From the NCBI GenBank assembly GCA_026874595.1, contig CM049308.1:18286001-18350000 (forward strand): a stretch of DNA of 64,000 nucleotides. The letters are read 5' to 3'. The notes under the pieces were generated by a model. The model was not told the origin of the DNA. It ran no database searches and saw only the letters and a program-made list of their open reading frames with translations. The stretch is from Sipunculus nudus. Its lineage: Eukaryota; Annelida; Sipuncula; Golfingiida; Sipunculidae. Made by a program: the position numbers and the translations under genes. Positions 47,111 to 59,481 of the stretch are shown in pieces (within the stretch, counting starts at the first letter, position 1; every line of letters begins with the position of its first letter).

Positions 47111-48146
47111 GTTAGATTTATTTCCCGTATCAATTCAGAATAGCATGGGGTCAGCTATGAAAAAAAAACCTCAAATTATATTCAGCTTTAATTATGATTC
47201 GCTGATGAAATGAGGATTAAGATTTGCGTAGTCTAGTTCTGTATAAAAAAAATTGTCAAGTATTTCGATATAAAGGACTATATTATCATTGCTTAATTGT
47301 TTGATTATTATAACTTTCTGTAGAGAGATTTCAAAATGGTGGACCGGAATGCTATGACGCGTAAAAACCCCCGGCGTAATACGTGTATTAATTTGTAAAA
47401 TGTACTTTTGCAATGTGTAGTTTTGGCACATGCCTTACTTTAGCTGACATATTTTATTAATTTCTATATTACCCTTTGAGAGAGATAGGGTCAATGGCTT
47501 TTTTTCTGACACTAGAAATCTCTTAAAGGGTTCAGCTGTTTACGTTGTTGCTAAACAGGTGTCACTGAATTCGTCACTGGCCAATACAGTTCGCACGATA
47601 TCGTGGATATTGTGCACTAAGAAAGCTGTAGGCACGATTGTGTGCACATGAAAACACACGCAAATACACGACTGAAGAAACTCTGTCGTCGGAAATGAAA
47701 ACCCCATGTTATTTTTCAGTAAATGTTTAAAATAACGGCTAAATCAATATATGTTACTTACTTTAAGAAATTTGATCTCCCGTCTTTTCAACAGATAAAG
47801 TTTGCACTTTTTAGTTACCAGATATAAAATAAAGATAGATTTAGTATCAAAACCCACATGGAGGCCGGCCGAGAAATGACAAGCGATGCTCACAATGTGT
47901 TAAACTCAGAAGCAGAATAATAAAAAATAATTAAAAAAAAATAAAAATTACAAACAACAGTGAGTAAAAAAAAAAGCCTTGGGTCGGCTAATGTTTACAT
48001 ATTGATAAAATATATCTTAAAAAATATAATAAGACAAAAATAATACAATATTGAAAAATAGGATAATATTGTAAAAAAATAATTTTGAGTAAAATATATT
48101 AAATATTTTAAAAAAATTATAAAAAATATATAATATAATTGTAAAG

Positions 48147-48153
<7 letters not shown>
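47111..48153. other. No gene seen
   Basis: Becomes extremely AT-rich after 47930. Confidence 0.4.

Positions 48154-48238
<85 letters not shown>
48154..48238. repeat. (TTA)n and (TA)n microsatellites
   Basis: A (TTA/ATT)n tract is followed within 10 bp by about 25 TA units. Confidence 0.96.
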
Positions 48239-48240
<2 letters not shown>

Positions 48241-50094
48241 CTTTTGCTTTTTACTCTCTTTACTTATTAGTCTCCGTTTGAGTTAATTAGCGGATTAGGA
48301 CTGAAAAGATTTTAACCAGCTATAACACATCTCAGTAGTTGACTTGTGGTTAGTCAATACTATTCCGAAGGATAACTTTGGGCACACATACCTTCAAGAA
48401 ATATACTTTTTTTTATATAAATTTAAATAGAAACAGACACAAGAAAACCAAAGGGTTGCATGTAAGGTATGAAAGGAATTAAATGTTTCAGGTATGGTAA
48501 TTAATAGGTATATATTAAATCCATTTATAAGAAATAAAACATGTCTTTTAAAATATTTTATGAATTTAGCTTAAATCATTACTCACACGCATGAAATAAA
48601 TTTTTCATATCTATCATCAGATATTTTATATATATTTAAAATAAGCATGGCTGAAATTTGTGAAGTAAAAATTCTTCATATGTAAACTTTTGGATCATAA
48701 AACCTTTTTTTATTAATTTGCGGGCTGGACTGCGAGCTGGAAGCTTAAAAAAATGGGCAGGTGCGGGCCGAAAGAAAATTTTGCGGGACGGGTGCGGGAT
48801 ATATATATATCTTTATATATATCTATATATACATATATATGCACACATATACATATATTATACAATATAAAATATATTGGTATAATAGATAAAAAATACC
48901 GAATAAAATACAATTCAATAACTAATAACCAATATTGAATGTGATATTACTCTATACAATAAAATGTAAATGGGTAAAAATACTATATTGAACATAACAT
49001 CATGTAATATAGAACAAATTTATTTATTGATTCACGTTGATTATAAAACGATTAAGTGGAGAGGCCCCTGTTATTTTTTAATTAATTTTGGCGCTTTTCT
49101 GCGTGTGTGTGCGTCAGTCAGGGTGGGGGGGGGGGTGGCTTTTCTTTTGTTCATAAAGTCCGCGCTCCGAACAGATGCTATATAAAATGTCGACTATATA
49201 AACTTTTTCACGAACGCATAAAGCCAGGTGCCGCTGTTTAGGCTGTCCTTAAAAAATCTTTGTTGGGGCTAACCAGGCCGGTCGAGTATTTGGATTTCGG
49301 ACTTTTTTTTGGACTAGTCTGCATTTTTTTGTATGATCTGCCCCAAGCGCACCTGGGCCCGTAAAATCTGCCTTCATGTGCTAGAATATATATATATATA
49401 TTTGTCTGAACACATTAATAATCGATCATCAATCGGTTTGCTCAAACCGATGATCGATTCTGAAAAAGGAACCGACTCCCACCACTACTTGAGGATCTTA
49501 TTTGTGTTCGTATATCTTTATCAGGATTAGATTCTTTGCATGTGCATACATAATAGTTTTCAATCGATTATGCAAAAATGCACATCGAAAATCGAAAACT
49601 TGTTCAGCACGCGGAAACGTGCGCATGGAAAAGGGTCTTAGGCAAGTCAAAGATCTGAAGTTACCTTAACTTTCAACTCAAATCAAATGACAGTAGTGTA
49701 AAGTTGATGGCCCTCTCTCTGGATCTCCTGCATTGCAATGTTCTCACACACAGATTCCCACACAAATAACCGTTATATATATGGTTCAGTTTCAAGTACT
49801 ATCTATACGTTTCAAAGTTTATGCGAAACTAATGTATCACGAAAATTTGTAAACTTGTTCATCTTTCTAAATACCTATAAATTCCAAATTTCTAATAACT
49901 CTTGTTGTATTAATATTTGGAGACTCGAGAGACTGTTTGCTGTTTGTACATTGAATTAATTCACAGCTTTCACACTTAAGTTTCTTTTTGTGAATGAACA
50001 TTGGAAACTAAAGGAATTTTCCTGTTTTCTGTGCCTCTCCTGACTTGGGTGTCGTTCGTATGTGGCGAGATCATCTTAGGGTAATAGTCGTTCT
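48239..50094. other. No gene seen
   Basis: Includes an imperfect hairpin around 49422-49452 (atcgatcatcaatcggttt inverted to aaaccgatgatcgat). Related gatcatcgat motifs recur at 53350 and 53730. Confidence 0.4.
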
Positions 50095-50400
50095 TTAACC
50101 ATGGCAAAAAATGTCAATTGTCCATCGTCTGTCCGTCCGTTGGACTGGCACGTTTTGGAATAGTTATATCATAAGCCTACGATATACAGTTAGATCTCCC
50201 AAAGTTCTCCTGTCAAACCCAAAACTAGTCACTGCGACTTCGTTCTTTCAATTTTCCATTAAAAACCTTTTGTTAAACTTCAGGACATCCAAATATCAAA
50301 ACCACTGTTTTTTTTTACTTTTAGCATAAATATCCCCTATACAGTTCCTATTTATATAAAGGATAAAACTTTATAGCTAATTATAATAGGCTTTTTATTG
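50095..50400 (-). mobile_element. Truncated tandem-core element of type E, reverse orientation
   Basis: The inverse of the element E end: ccgtccgtccg-like tract, ggcacgttttgg, aaacctttt, ggacatccaaatatcaaaac-cactg. Only one partial monomer remains. Confidence 0.6.
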
Positions 50401-51240
50401 ATTGGAGTTTTTAGGCTCTATTGTATTCATCCGCATTGTCAAAGCTCCAGGCAGCTACTTCTGACTATTGAAGGTAATTTAATATACAGTTGAGCACTCC
50501 CGCTGTCACAGATGTACAGTTATTCTCATATCAAATCAACCCCCCCCCCCACAACCAACCAAGTGTGATTTCCTTAACTGTAAAGCTGTTTTCACTCCAA
50601 TGTACAAATTTTTCTAGAAGATTTAATGTTGTGGTAATGTATCATTTTTAAAGAAGTTAATTTCCTTTTAAATAAGTTTAACACATTAAAATATAATTAA
50701 ACTCATCAGTATCATTCTTTGATAATATAAGAGCCAAATTATGGATAAATAAATGTGCAATTTAGAATTGTGAACTCTGAATCAACTTATATTTTCAGAT
50801 TATTATTTTTTGTGCAAATGTATAAAATATATTTTTTATGGTAAAACAATAAATACATCTGTATGCATAATGTGATATTATATGACAAAATTAGGGATAA
50901 ATGTAGATGCAATTGTGAATCAACATATATTCAATTATTTATGATATACGGAAAATGTATAAAATTTATAAACTTAAAATTAATTGATGTAATAAAAAAA
51001 GGATCTAATTGAAACATTTGTTCACTATTTTCCTGCCTCAGTAGAATGAGAAATAAAGTGATAGATTGTAAAAGATTCCATTATATTAACTATAATTCGC
51101 CTAAATTACCAAAACAATAATAGTTCAACAAAGCCCATAATTTCCTTTGAAAGTTATTATAAATGTGCCCCCTAAATTTTTTGTTATTAACAGCCTGTTT
51201 TTTTCTTCTATTGAATATTTTCTTGAAGGCGCCGTTTTCA
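50401..51240. other. Region upstream of gene B exon 1
   Basis: AT-rich; must be intronic or leader because coding exon 1 starts at an acceptor. No 5' exon identified. Confidence 0.4.
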
Positions 51241-51260
51241 TTTATGTTTGTTTCAGAAAC

Positions 51261-51379
51261 ATGGTCCTGGTTTTCCTGGCCGGGTTTTTGGTTGGTGTGC
51301 TGGTGACCGCTGTTATTCTGATACGTAGGCAACGACTCCTGCAGACTGCCACAACCTCTTTGATACAGAATGGAGAGAA
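51261..51379 (+). CDS. Gene B coding exon 1: transmembrane segment of a second CARD protein (partial gene)
   Basis: The acceptor tttgtttcag lies just before AAACATG, as in gene A. It encodes M-V-L-V-F-L-A-G-F-L-V-G-V-L-V-T-A-V-I-L followed by a basic R-R-Q-R cluster, a strong membrane anchor with a positive cytoplasmic flank. With the weak donor GAGAA|gtatat the exon is 119 nt, phase 2, identical in length and phase to gene A exon 1. That match is the main reason for choosing this donor, since reading on reaches TGA at 51402. A 5' UTR exon must lie upstream. No polyadenylation end or later exons can be given. Confidence 0.72.
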
Positions 51380-51566
51380 GTATATGCTAGAACATGTTAC
51401 TTGACGTAAACATGACTGATATTTTCTTATTTTCATAATAACAATCATATATTTTCTCTACAGATATTACTGTCTGGAAAGTTTGCCCTTAGTACAACAT
51501 ACAAAGTCGGATGAAGGGGGAGGGCAAGGCCCCACCTCGGCATCCCCCGGATACGCCCCTGTTTAA

Positions 51567-51998
51567 AGGGGCCCAATCATCTATCTGATCATTATAAACT
51601 AGAGTTAATCCCTTGGAGCTTTCATAAATATAGGTCAGAAAACGTGGATATCACCGCACAAAGGCTACTTGTTTTGTTGATATCAACATGTTTACAGTAT
51701 GTGGGGTCCGCCAAAATAATAAAAACAAATTCAACAAGGGTATCTGGCAGCAATTTAGATAAGCTAGAGCTTTGAAAATAGCATTTTGCATCAAGTGACC
51801 TTTCTACCTCCGAATATATGCAACCACCGCCTTAGGTTACATGCTTTTCCCGTTTGTCAACATTGTTGTGTTAACAAATTTGTTGTTGGTAAAAAATTTC
51901 ACAGTACCAAAATTACCCTTAGATCATTAATATTTTCACAGAGGGAGCCAGAAACCCATAAATTCTTTTTCAAATGTTAGGTGATTGGGCACCTTTAA
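51567..51998 (-). mobile_element. TTAA-flanked MITE, well-preserved copy
   Basis: Ends are AGGGGCCCAATCATC and, inverted, AGGTGCCCAATCACC. TTAA abuts both (51563-51566 and 51999-52002). About 430 bp with no coding capacity, so mobilised in trans; TTAA targets are typical of piggyBac-type transposases. It lies in intron 1 of gene B. Confidence 0.75.
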
Positions 51999-53021
51999 TT
52001 TTGTTTTAATACATACTAGGTTCCCATATGGTACATTGTGAAAGCAAAAGGATACATTGGTATTCAACTTACTTGATACAGAGCAATTCACTTTCCTTAA
52101 ATCCTACCTAAGTTTAAAATAATGGCGTATTGTACCGGAGCTTCTAGGTGTTATATATGGTGTTATAACAAAAAACCCCAAAAATTGTGCAATATCAATG
52201 TACAGCCCACCAGAATATGAGAGACAGGATACTGATAAAGCTTAAATCTAATTATTTCATGGTAGTAATATATAAGGTCCCGGCAATTGTGTTATTCCAA
52301 GATTCAAAACTCGAACAGGAAATACAAAGTTTTCAAGTTTGGTACTGTGTCCTGTTCTCGCATAAAAACATATTAGAATTTAGGTGGGCCTCTGTAACCT
52401 GAATTGGCCACACTGTTAATACGAGATGACCTGCAAGTATTTAAAGAGAAGAATATGCATCATTTAAATTTTATATGCTTTCAGTAGCTGGTAGTTTTGG
52501 GACGCGTTTTCTTTCGTTTCAACAGTCTTCGACCTAAACAGAAATCAATATCGACAGATTTTTATAAATTCTTGCCTCACATTACATAAGAAACCATACT
52601 TTGATGATTATACGTTTCAACAATATTTCTTGGACTGTATATACAATAATTTTCTACATAGTCAGTCACCGTTTTTATCTGTAAAAGTGGCAGGTAACGG
52701 TATAAATTGGATATCAAATACGGCCTGTCATACGGTAGTTGGAAAGCCATTTGATACATGAGTTTGTTAGTTTGATGAAAGATAAAGTTTATATTCTCCC
52801 ACAATCAAGTAAAACATTCCGCATCTCTACGTGTTAGGATTATTAGTATAAGCACTGACTTAGCGGAAAAGCGAAGCCAACGTTTACCCATTCCTGTAGC
52901 ATTACCGGACACATAATAAACATCTGACCCGAAGATGTAGTGATGTGTAATATAAGTACAAAGTTTAAAGTATAATGTCACATGTACAACTTTATAAATG
53001 GATATCATTCTTTGGGACATT

Positions 53022-53320
53022 TTTAGTTCAGCTGACTGAAAGTCCGTGTGAGCTAGAGCTATTACCCTTTCTCCGTCGTCTGCCCATTGATCCGTTAACA
53101 GGGCACAAATTGAACCGTTAGACCTAGAATCCTCTTAATTAACAACCAGAAATATCCTTGAAAGATCTGGAAACCAAAACAAAAGGCCACTGTGACAAAT
53201 ATTCTTTGATTTATGGGGCGTGTTAGGCACCCAAGAATATTTTAAAATTTGATAAAATCTCCTGTATATCAATAATTAATGCACGGATTGCCATGGATCT
53301 TGCCTTGCATATGGAATTTA
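53022..53320 (-). mobile_element. Truncated tandem-core element, reverse orientation
   Basis: Begins tttagttcagctgactgaaa, then gagctagagctattaccctt, ccgtcgtctgcc and gttaacagggcacaaattg, followed by part of the 340-bp core. Confidence 0.7.
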
Positions 53321-53775
53321 GTGTTGGGAGTCTGTTCCTTTATCATAATCGATCATCGAAAGCATATCATCAACCGATGCCCGATTATAAGTCGCTTTGA
53401 AAAGGGTTGGGAATCGGTTGTAATGTCAAGATCAATCAAATAAATATATCAGTAGCGGTAATGATTGGTTGACTTCTAGGAGTTTGAAATTCTGATCACA
53501 TATGGACCTGTACAGTCTCTTATTTGATATATAGGCCTACATATTGGCTGATATATCTAATAACTATATATAGCATACATGTGTACATAATAAACTTAGG
53601 TCAAAATCGATTAGTTAATACAGGTTGTTCACATAAATTTTATGAAAGTCTTCCATCCTTCGTTATAAAGCTAAACTTTTTGAAAAAAAAGAAACACCGC
53701 TGCAATCGATCATGTTTGCATCAGCCGACTGATCATCGATTATTATCATCGATCATCGGTCCCAACCTTAATGGT
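53321..53775. mobile_element. Possible hAT-type MITE (degenerate)
   Basis: tgttgggagtctgttcc on the left and atcatcggtcccaacc on the right form an imperfect inverted pair, with gatcatcgat motifs near both ends. No clear target duplication. Confidence 0.35.
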
Positions 53776-53819
53776 CAGTTCCTCAGCTGTGGTTTCATAT
53801 AGTGTCCTGAAACCTCATC

Positions 53820-55148
53820 TCATATGTGTACTGGTCATGACTATTTTTTACAGTTAACTCGTGGCACCACCTATATTTTTTCTATTTTTTAAACATTTTC
53901 CCTATATTTTTAGACTGCTAGATGACGGGCAAGGCGTCAGTTTCTCAACTGTTTTTTCATCTAGTGTCCTGAAACCTTATATGTTTATTAATCATGAATA
54001 GTTTTATCAGTTCCCGAAGACTGGTGGTGCCACCTGTTTTTTTTTATATTTTCACAATTTTTACCTTAGCTGACGGAAAGTCATCTGAGCTATAGCAATC
54101 ACTCTTGGTCCGTCATCCGTCCGTCCGCCCATCTTTCTGTCCATCTGTCTGTCCGTTAATAAATCGTAACCACTGAATCTAGATACGTCTAACAGTACAT
54201 CCAAGGAGGACAATAAAAAATCTCATTGGACATTTGATACAACAGCTCCAGTATCTCAATAACTAACACATTGATTACCTTGATTCTTTCCATGCATATA
54301 GATCATGGATAAATTCATCAGTTACTGAAAACTAGTGGCACCACCTGTTTTTTTTCCTAATTTTTACGCATTTTTTTCTTTATTTTGAGATCCTTGGCAC
54401 CCAGAGAGTCAGACGGGTTACAAATGTTATCCATTTGGCCAATTATCTTCTAACGCAATATCCAGGGAGGTTCATGGCAAATATTCCTGGAAACCTGAAC
54501 CTATGTCATGATGACCTATAACCTGCAAGTGACTGGCCGAAAACATGATTTTGACTTCCTAGACAGACAGGGCACAATTTGGCTCCGTTAGAACTAGAAA
54601 CTTCTAACTGTACATCAATGGAGGTCTTGGGCAAAACTCTTTGGAGATTAGGTCATGGTGTCTTATATTCTGCAAGCTGCTGTCCAATAGCAGAATTCTG
54701 AGTACTCGGAGAGTCAGTCGAGGCACAAAGCTTAGACATAAGATCTAGACGTGGCTTTCTTAATGTAAAGGGAGGTCATTGTAATGTCTCCTTGGACATC
54801 CAAAATAAGGTCACTGTGGCCTATATTCTTTTCTTTGTGTGAAACAAGATGATTTGATTACCTTAGATGTCAGATGGACACAAGTCGTAGCAGTTTGACG
54901 TAGAAATCTAAATAAGCTTGTAGGGAGTTCCAGCAAAATGTTCTTGAAAACCTTAAATAAGGTCGCTGTTACATTTTTTTCTGAGGACTATGGGCAAAAC
55001 AACATGATTCTGAGCACTCTGGAAGTCATATGACTTATTTTCCAGGTTCCTTAACAAAAAATGTTCAGCACATCATAATATCAATAATTACTACATGCAT
55101 CACCTGTATGACAACTGAGCTGAGCGTCATGGCCCATGGGCCACTTGT
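53820..55148 (-). mobile_element. Tandem-core element H, reverse orientation
   Basis: A partial monomer (53820-54063) is followed by a tail reading ttagctgacggaaagtcatc and a ccgtccgtccgcccatctttctg tract in two parts, then diverged monomers. It ends with the head sequence in reverse, gctgagcgtcatggcccatg-ggccacttgt. It lies in gene B intron 1. Confidence 0.65.
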
Positions 55149-56447
55149 AAATTTTTTTGAATGCCGAATTGCAGCAAAGGTGCCAATTTTTCAACTGTGG
55201 TTTCCTCTAGTGTTCTGAACCCTGGTGTGTTTATTATGTCTATCTCTCCCACCTGGGAGAGACATATTGATTTCAGTCCAATCATCTGTCGCTGTTGACT
55301 TCGTCAGTCTTTGTAAAACGTGTGGAATTTTAGGAATTGTATGACCCCTGTAACATTAGAAGCACTGCATATCTTTCTTCATATTTGGCAGACCAGTTGT
55401 TTCCGTCCAGTTCTCATAAGAGTTCTAATAAATTATTGAACTAGACCTGGATGTACAAGGTCAGTCAACAAAATTATAGTTCATCATCTTTCGGATTTCT
55501 TGTGACGGATTTCGTTATAACTTCTATTTTGTTCCCAAACATGATAGACAAAATGTTTCAAGTTTGAAAACTTTGACCTTGATCTTATTCTTCTCTTGTA
55601 CAACCTGTATGGACCAGTCTTGTTTGGACTCATCACTTACGGAAAAAGCCAGCCAGCTCTGATGAACACCTGAACTTCTTCTCAGTATGGCTTTCAGATG
55701 ATAAAAATTCCTGAGCTTCATGAGTAGCTTGTTTAAAAAATGCGATCCATCCTAGTCCGTTTACATTGATTTGAGGCAATTCTTTTATCAAAAGTTTATG
55801 TACTAACTGATATGTACTGAACCCCTGAATGATGAAATACAGCCATATCTCTCATAAAACCATTTGCCAAAGATACATAGGAGAACGTTACTCTGTACCC
55901 ACGCTTTAAAATGTCTCCACTGAGGTGCATATATACAGATAATTCGGAGGACAAGTTCCAGTCGTCTGTTGCACCTGAGTGACCATGTGATTAGTGCCCC
56001 AAAGTGATTATGCATATTCTGTGGTTTGCAACATATCCACTGAAATATATTTTCACATTTTTTCAGTTTTATACTTATTACAGTGTTTCATGAGGATTCC
56101 ATTTTCACAGTCTCATCATACAGTTAACAGAGCATATCCATCATTATATCAAGACAATAAGTATGTACACAAAATCTTAAAATTTGACAAAGGATGACCT
56201 AGCTAAGGGAATAAACAACCAGTGGATATTCTTGTTCATTATCAGATAATGTCAGATATTATCATATTTTTAGTTTATGGCTAGCATAAAAGATATGTTA
56301 TAATTTAAAAAATCAATCTTTTTGCTCTTTGCTATTTGAAGCTACAGGCATACAAAAGATACACAAGTATAAGGGACTATTTATCAGTTTAAATGGAACA
56401 ACTTTAAAAATTCGGGAAAACTTGTCTCGCATAAATAACAAAATTTA
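55149..56447 (+). other. Gene B intron 1, unassigned
   Basis: Contains an apparent mollusc-type interspersed repeat around 55220-55740 (ctcccacctgggagagacat), with no coding evidence. Confidence 0.35.
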
Positions 56448-56455
56448 GTCCCTTG

Positions 56456-57265
56456 CAGGGATTGGGCCAGGTACAAGTGAAAGTATCTAGGTACAGGTAC
56501 AGGTACTTGTGAATTGGCCAGGTACAGGTACAGGTACAGGTACAGGTACTTGATTTTTACAGAGTACCTAGGTACAGGTACATTTATTTTAGGATTACTT
56601 TTAAGACATTTTTACGGATAATAATAGCGGCATAAATTCACGTATATGCAAGTTAACATGCCTTTTTTCTATATAACAATATTAAAGTCATTTGTTCAAG
56701 TACATTTTGTTAGAGCTTATTATCTGTATGGCACCATACATTCACAAACATGATATGCAATTGCAAGTGTATTAAAAGTCCATAAAGTGCACCAAGTAGA
56801 GTACCGGTATGACACCATACATTAACAAACTTGATATCCAAGTCTACTGAAAGTCCATTAAGTACACCAGGTACAGGGTGACATCATACTTCACAAACAT
56901 GATATTTGTGTACTTAAGGTTCATTAAGGGCACCAAGTACAGTATAATCGAGTGATTTGACATATAAGTGGTTACAGCTGATTTCACACATGTGACCATT
57001 CTGGAGGTATGATAACAATTCAATCCATGAGTAGTTTATCACACTGATGGCCTGCTGATTATTTTACAATACAGGTAACCAAAAAACTGAAAATAAGAAA
57101 ATGTACCTTTAGTACCTTGTACCAGGTACAGGTACTTTAGTTCCAGGTATAGGTACAGGTACAAGGTACTTCCTACTCATGACCGGCAGGTACAGGTACA
57201 GTACTCTGAAATGTGTACCTAGGTACAGGTACAGGTACAGGTACAAGTACCTGGCCCCAGCCCTG
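56456..57265. mobile_element. hAT-type MITE with perfect 8-bp target duplication and (GGTACA)n ends
   Basis: Ends are CAGGGATTGGGCCAGGTACA and, inverted, CAGGGCTGGGGCCAGGTACT. GTCCCTTG flanks both sides exactly (56448-56455 and 57266-57273). Length 810 bp. Both sub-terminal regions consist of repeated ggtaca hexamers, facing each other. The centre has three related units of about 90 bp (56720-56950: acaccatacatt, aaacatgatat, gtccat-aagt). Confidence 0.92.
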
Positions 57266-57744
57266 GTCCCTTGATTGTGATCAAAATGCTGTATCAAAGT
57301 ATCTGGTTATAAGCTTACTGTATGAGCATTCTGTTATAAATTGGCAGTAATGGAGGTGGGAGACGTCAGAACATGATTTAGGGATACAAGATAAAACTGT
57401 CCGGGAAATGTGTTCATATGGATCACCTGAAGTAGTGTTGTATTCATTTTTTGCTTTTTTTTGTGTGTCATCGTTTAATATATTTAGTTTGAATAAAGTG
57501 TTCCTCACTTTATTAAATTTGTTTAGCATATTTCTTTAATGCATTTAGCTGTGTAACAATAAAACATAGTTAACTGCAAGTCATAGGTGAAGGTATGAAA
57601 GGTTTTAGGCAGTTAAAGCAGTTTTAGGCAGGTTATAACCTATTTTAGGCAGTTAGTGGCAGGTTTTAGGCTATGCCCTGCCGAAAAGAGGTTTTGGGCA
57701 GCCTTAAACCCAACCCTGTGTGTGTGTGTGTTTTTTTTTTATAG

Positions 57745-57913
57745 AAATATACGAAGGACCAAGAGGTCGGACGAGGAAGAAGACACCCACAACCGTCTGA
57801 TAAAGCGACGTCGCCCTTATCTGGTTGAAAAGATTGATGTGAATAATACGCAGCTCCTGGATCTGCTGGTGTCTAGTGGCATCCTGGCAAAGAGTCAGTT
57901 GGAGGCAGTAAAG
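57745..57913 (+). CDS. Gene B coding exon 2: CARD, first half
   Basis: The acceptor is a T-run followed by atag, preceded by (TG)n. The donor is GTAAAG|gtaagt. The 169 nt hold 1 + 56 codons; joining to exon 1 gives AA|A (Lys40). A basic linker R-R-T-K-R-S-D-E-E-E-D precedes RLIKRRRPYLVEKIDV and a turn N-N-T-Q-L-L-D-L-L-V, closely matching gene A exon 2. The second CARD half and any GT-like domain were not found up to 64000. The following intron is filled with repeats and a Gypsy element, so gene B either continues beyond the window or is broken. Confidence 0.85.
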
Positions 57914-58004
57914 GTAAGTGATTGACATGAATTCGTCAACTGTATTTTCTTAATAGCTATGGCTCCCGCAAATATCCATTGAGAATAACGTATCAGTATA
58001 AAAA

Positions 58005-59232
58005 CAAGTGGCCCATGGGCCATGACGCTCAGCTGAATTAAAAGAATGTTGAACAATGAGCAAAATGACTGCCAGAGTGCAAAAAAATCATGAATTTTGT
58101 GAAAAGTCCTTAGAAATGGGTTTCAGTGGGCTTTTGGACAGATGACAACTTCATTTGAAGGTCTCATAAATAGAAAAAAATGCGTAAAAATTTGAAAAAA
58201 AATACAGGGAGTGCCACCAGTCTGCAGGAACTGATGAAACACTCCATGATCAATATATGTCCAAAGAATCATGGCTATCAAGGCATTGGTTATTCAGATA
58301 CTGGAGTTTTGTATCAAATTTTTAGTTATTCTGAGGGGTACTTACTACAAAGGATATGGGTAACAAAGACCTAATATCATGTTTTCACAGAGACTTTTCA
58401 TGAACCTCCCTTGATGCCAAATTAGAAAATTATAGGTCCAGCAGTTACGATTTGTGCCCTGTTAACAGATGACAGCTTCTTTGAAGGTCTCAAAAATAAA
58501 GAAAAAAATTGTAAAAATTGAAAAAAAATACAGATGGCGCCACCAGTCTGCAGGAAGTGATGGAACATCCCATGACCAATATACATGCAAAGAATCATGG
58601 TGATCAATGCAGTGATTATTCAGATACTTGAGCTTTTTTTTATCAAATTTTGCATTATTCAGGGGAATACTTCGGAGCCCCATAGCTTAAAGGATATGGG
58701 TAACAGAGACCTAATTTCAGGTTTTCAAGGAAATTTTTTATGGATCTCCCTGGATATCAAGTTTGAAGATTCCAGGTCCAGTGGTTACGAATTGTGCCCT
58801 GTTAACAGATGACAGTTATATTGCAGGTCTGAAAAAAAAGAGAAAAAAATTCGTAAAAATTGGAAAAAATACAAGTGGCGCCACAAGTCTGTAGGAAGTG
58901 ATGGAGCATCCCATGATCAATATTCATGAAAAAAATCATGGTGATCAATGCAGTAGTTATTCAGATACTTGAGCTTTTGTATCAAATTTTGCATTATTCT
59001 TGGGGTACTTCGGAGCCCCATAGCTCGAAGAATACGGGTAACAGAAACTTAATTTCAGGTTTCCAAGAAGATTTTTTATGGATCTCCTAGGATACCAAGT
59101 TAGAAGATTCCATGGACCAGCGGTTACGATTTGTGCCCTGTTAACGGACGGCCGGACAGACGGCCGGACGGACGACGGACAAAGAGTGATCGCTATAGCT
59201 CAGGTGACTTTCAGTCAGCTGAGCTAAAAATC
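58005..59232 (+). mobile_element. Tandem-core element I, apparently complete
   Basis: Head caagtggcccatgggccatg then acgctcagctga. Three core units follow (tggcgccacc or variants near 58209, 58535 and 58876). Then ggacggccggacagacggcc and gacgacggac, and the tail caggtgactttcagtcagct-gagctaaaaat. Head GCTCAGCTGA and tail TCAGCTGAGC are exact inverted 10-mers. No ORF of note. It lies in gene B intron 2. Confidence 0.8.
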
Positions 59233-59481
59233 AGTATCAAATCGGAAGAAGGTCTCTGGCAGAACGCTTGTGTATATACATCTGTTTTGAATACCTCAGC
59301 TAAGAGACAAAAAACGTGATATGAAGGGAAGCTAAACTTGTCAATTAACCAACTAGCATGTTACAATCCCATCTCAGAAACGGCAGTGGCTATCATCACC
59401 AGATTTAATGCAGATGTTAGTCACATAATTCCTATTTGAAAATTGAGGACCCTGAGGCAAACCTAGTAATTATAATGATTT

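Noticed and set aside
51380-51404. Gene B exon 1 read through to TGA as a complete small membrane protein
   Set aside because: The donor at 51380 gives an exon identical in length and phase to gene A exon 1; a stand-alone micropeptide remains only a weak alternative.
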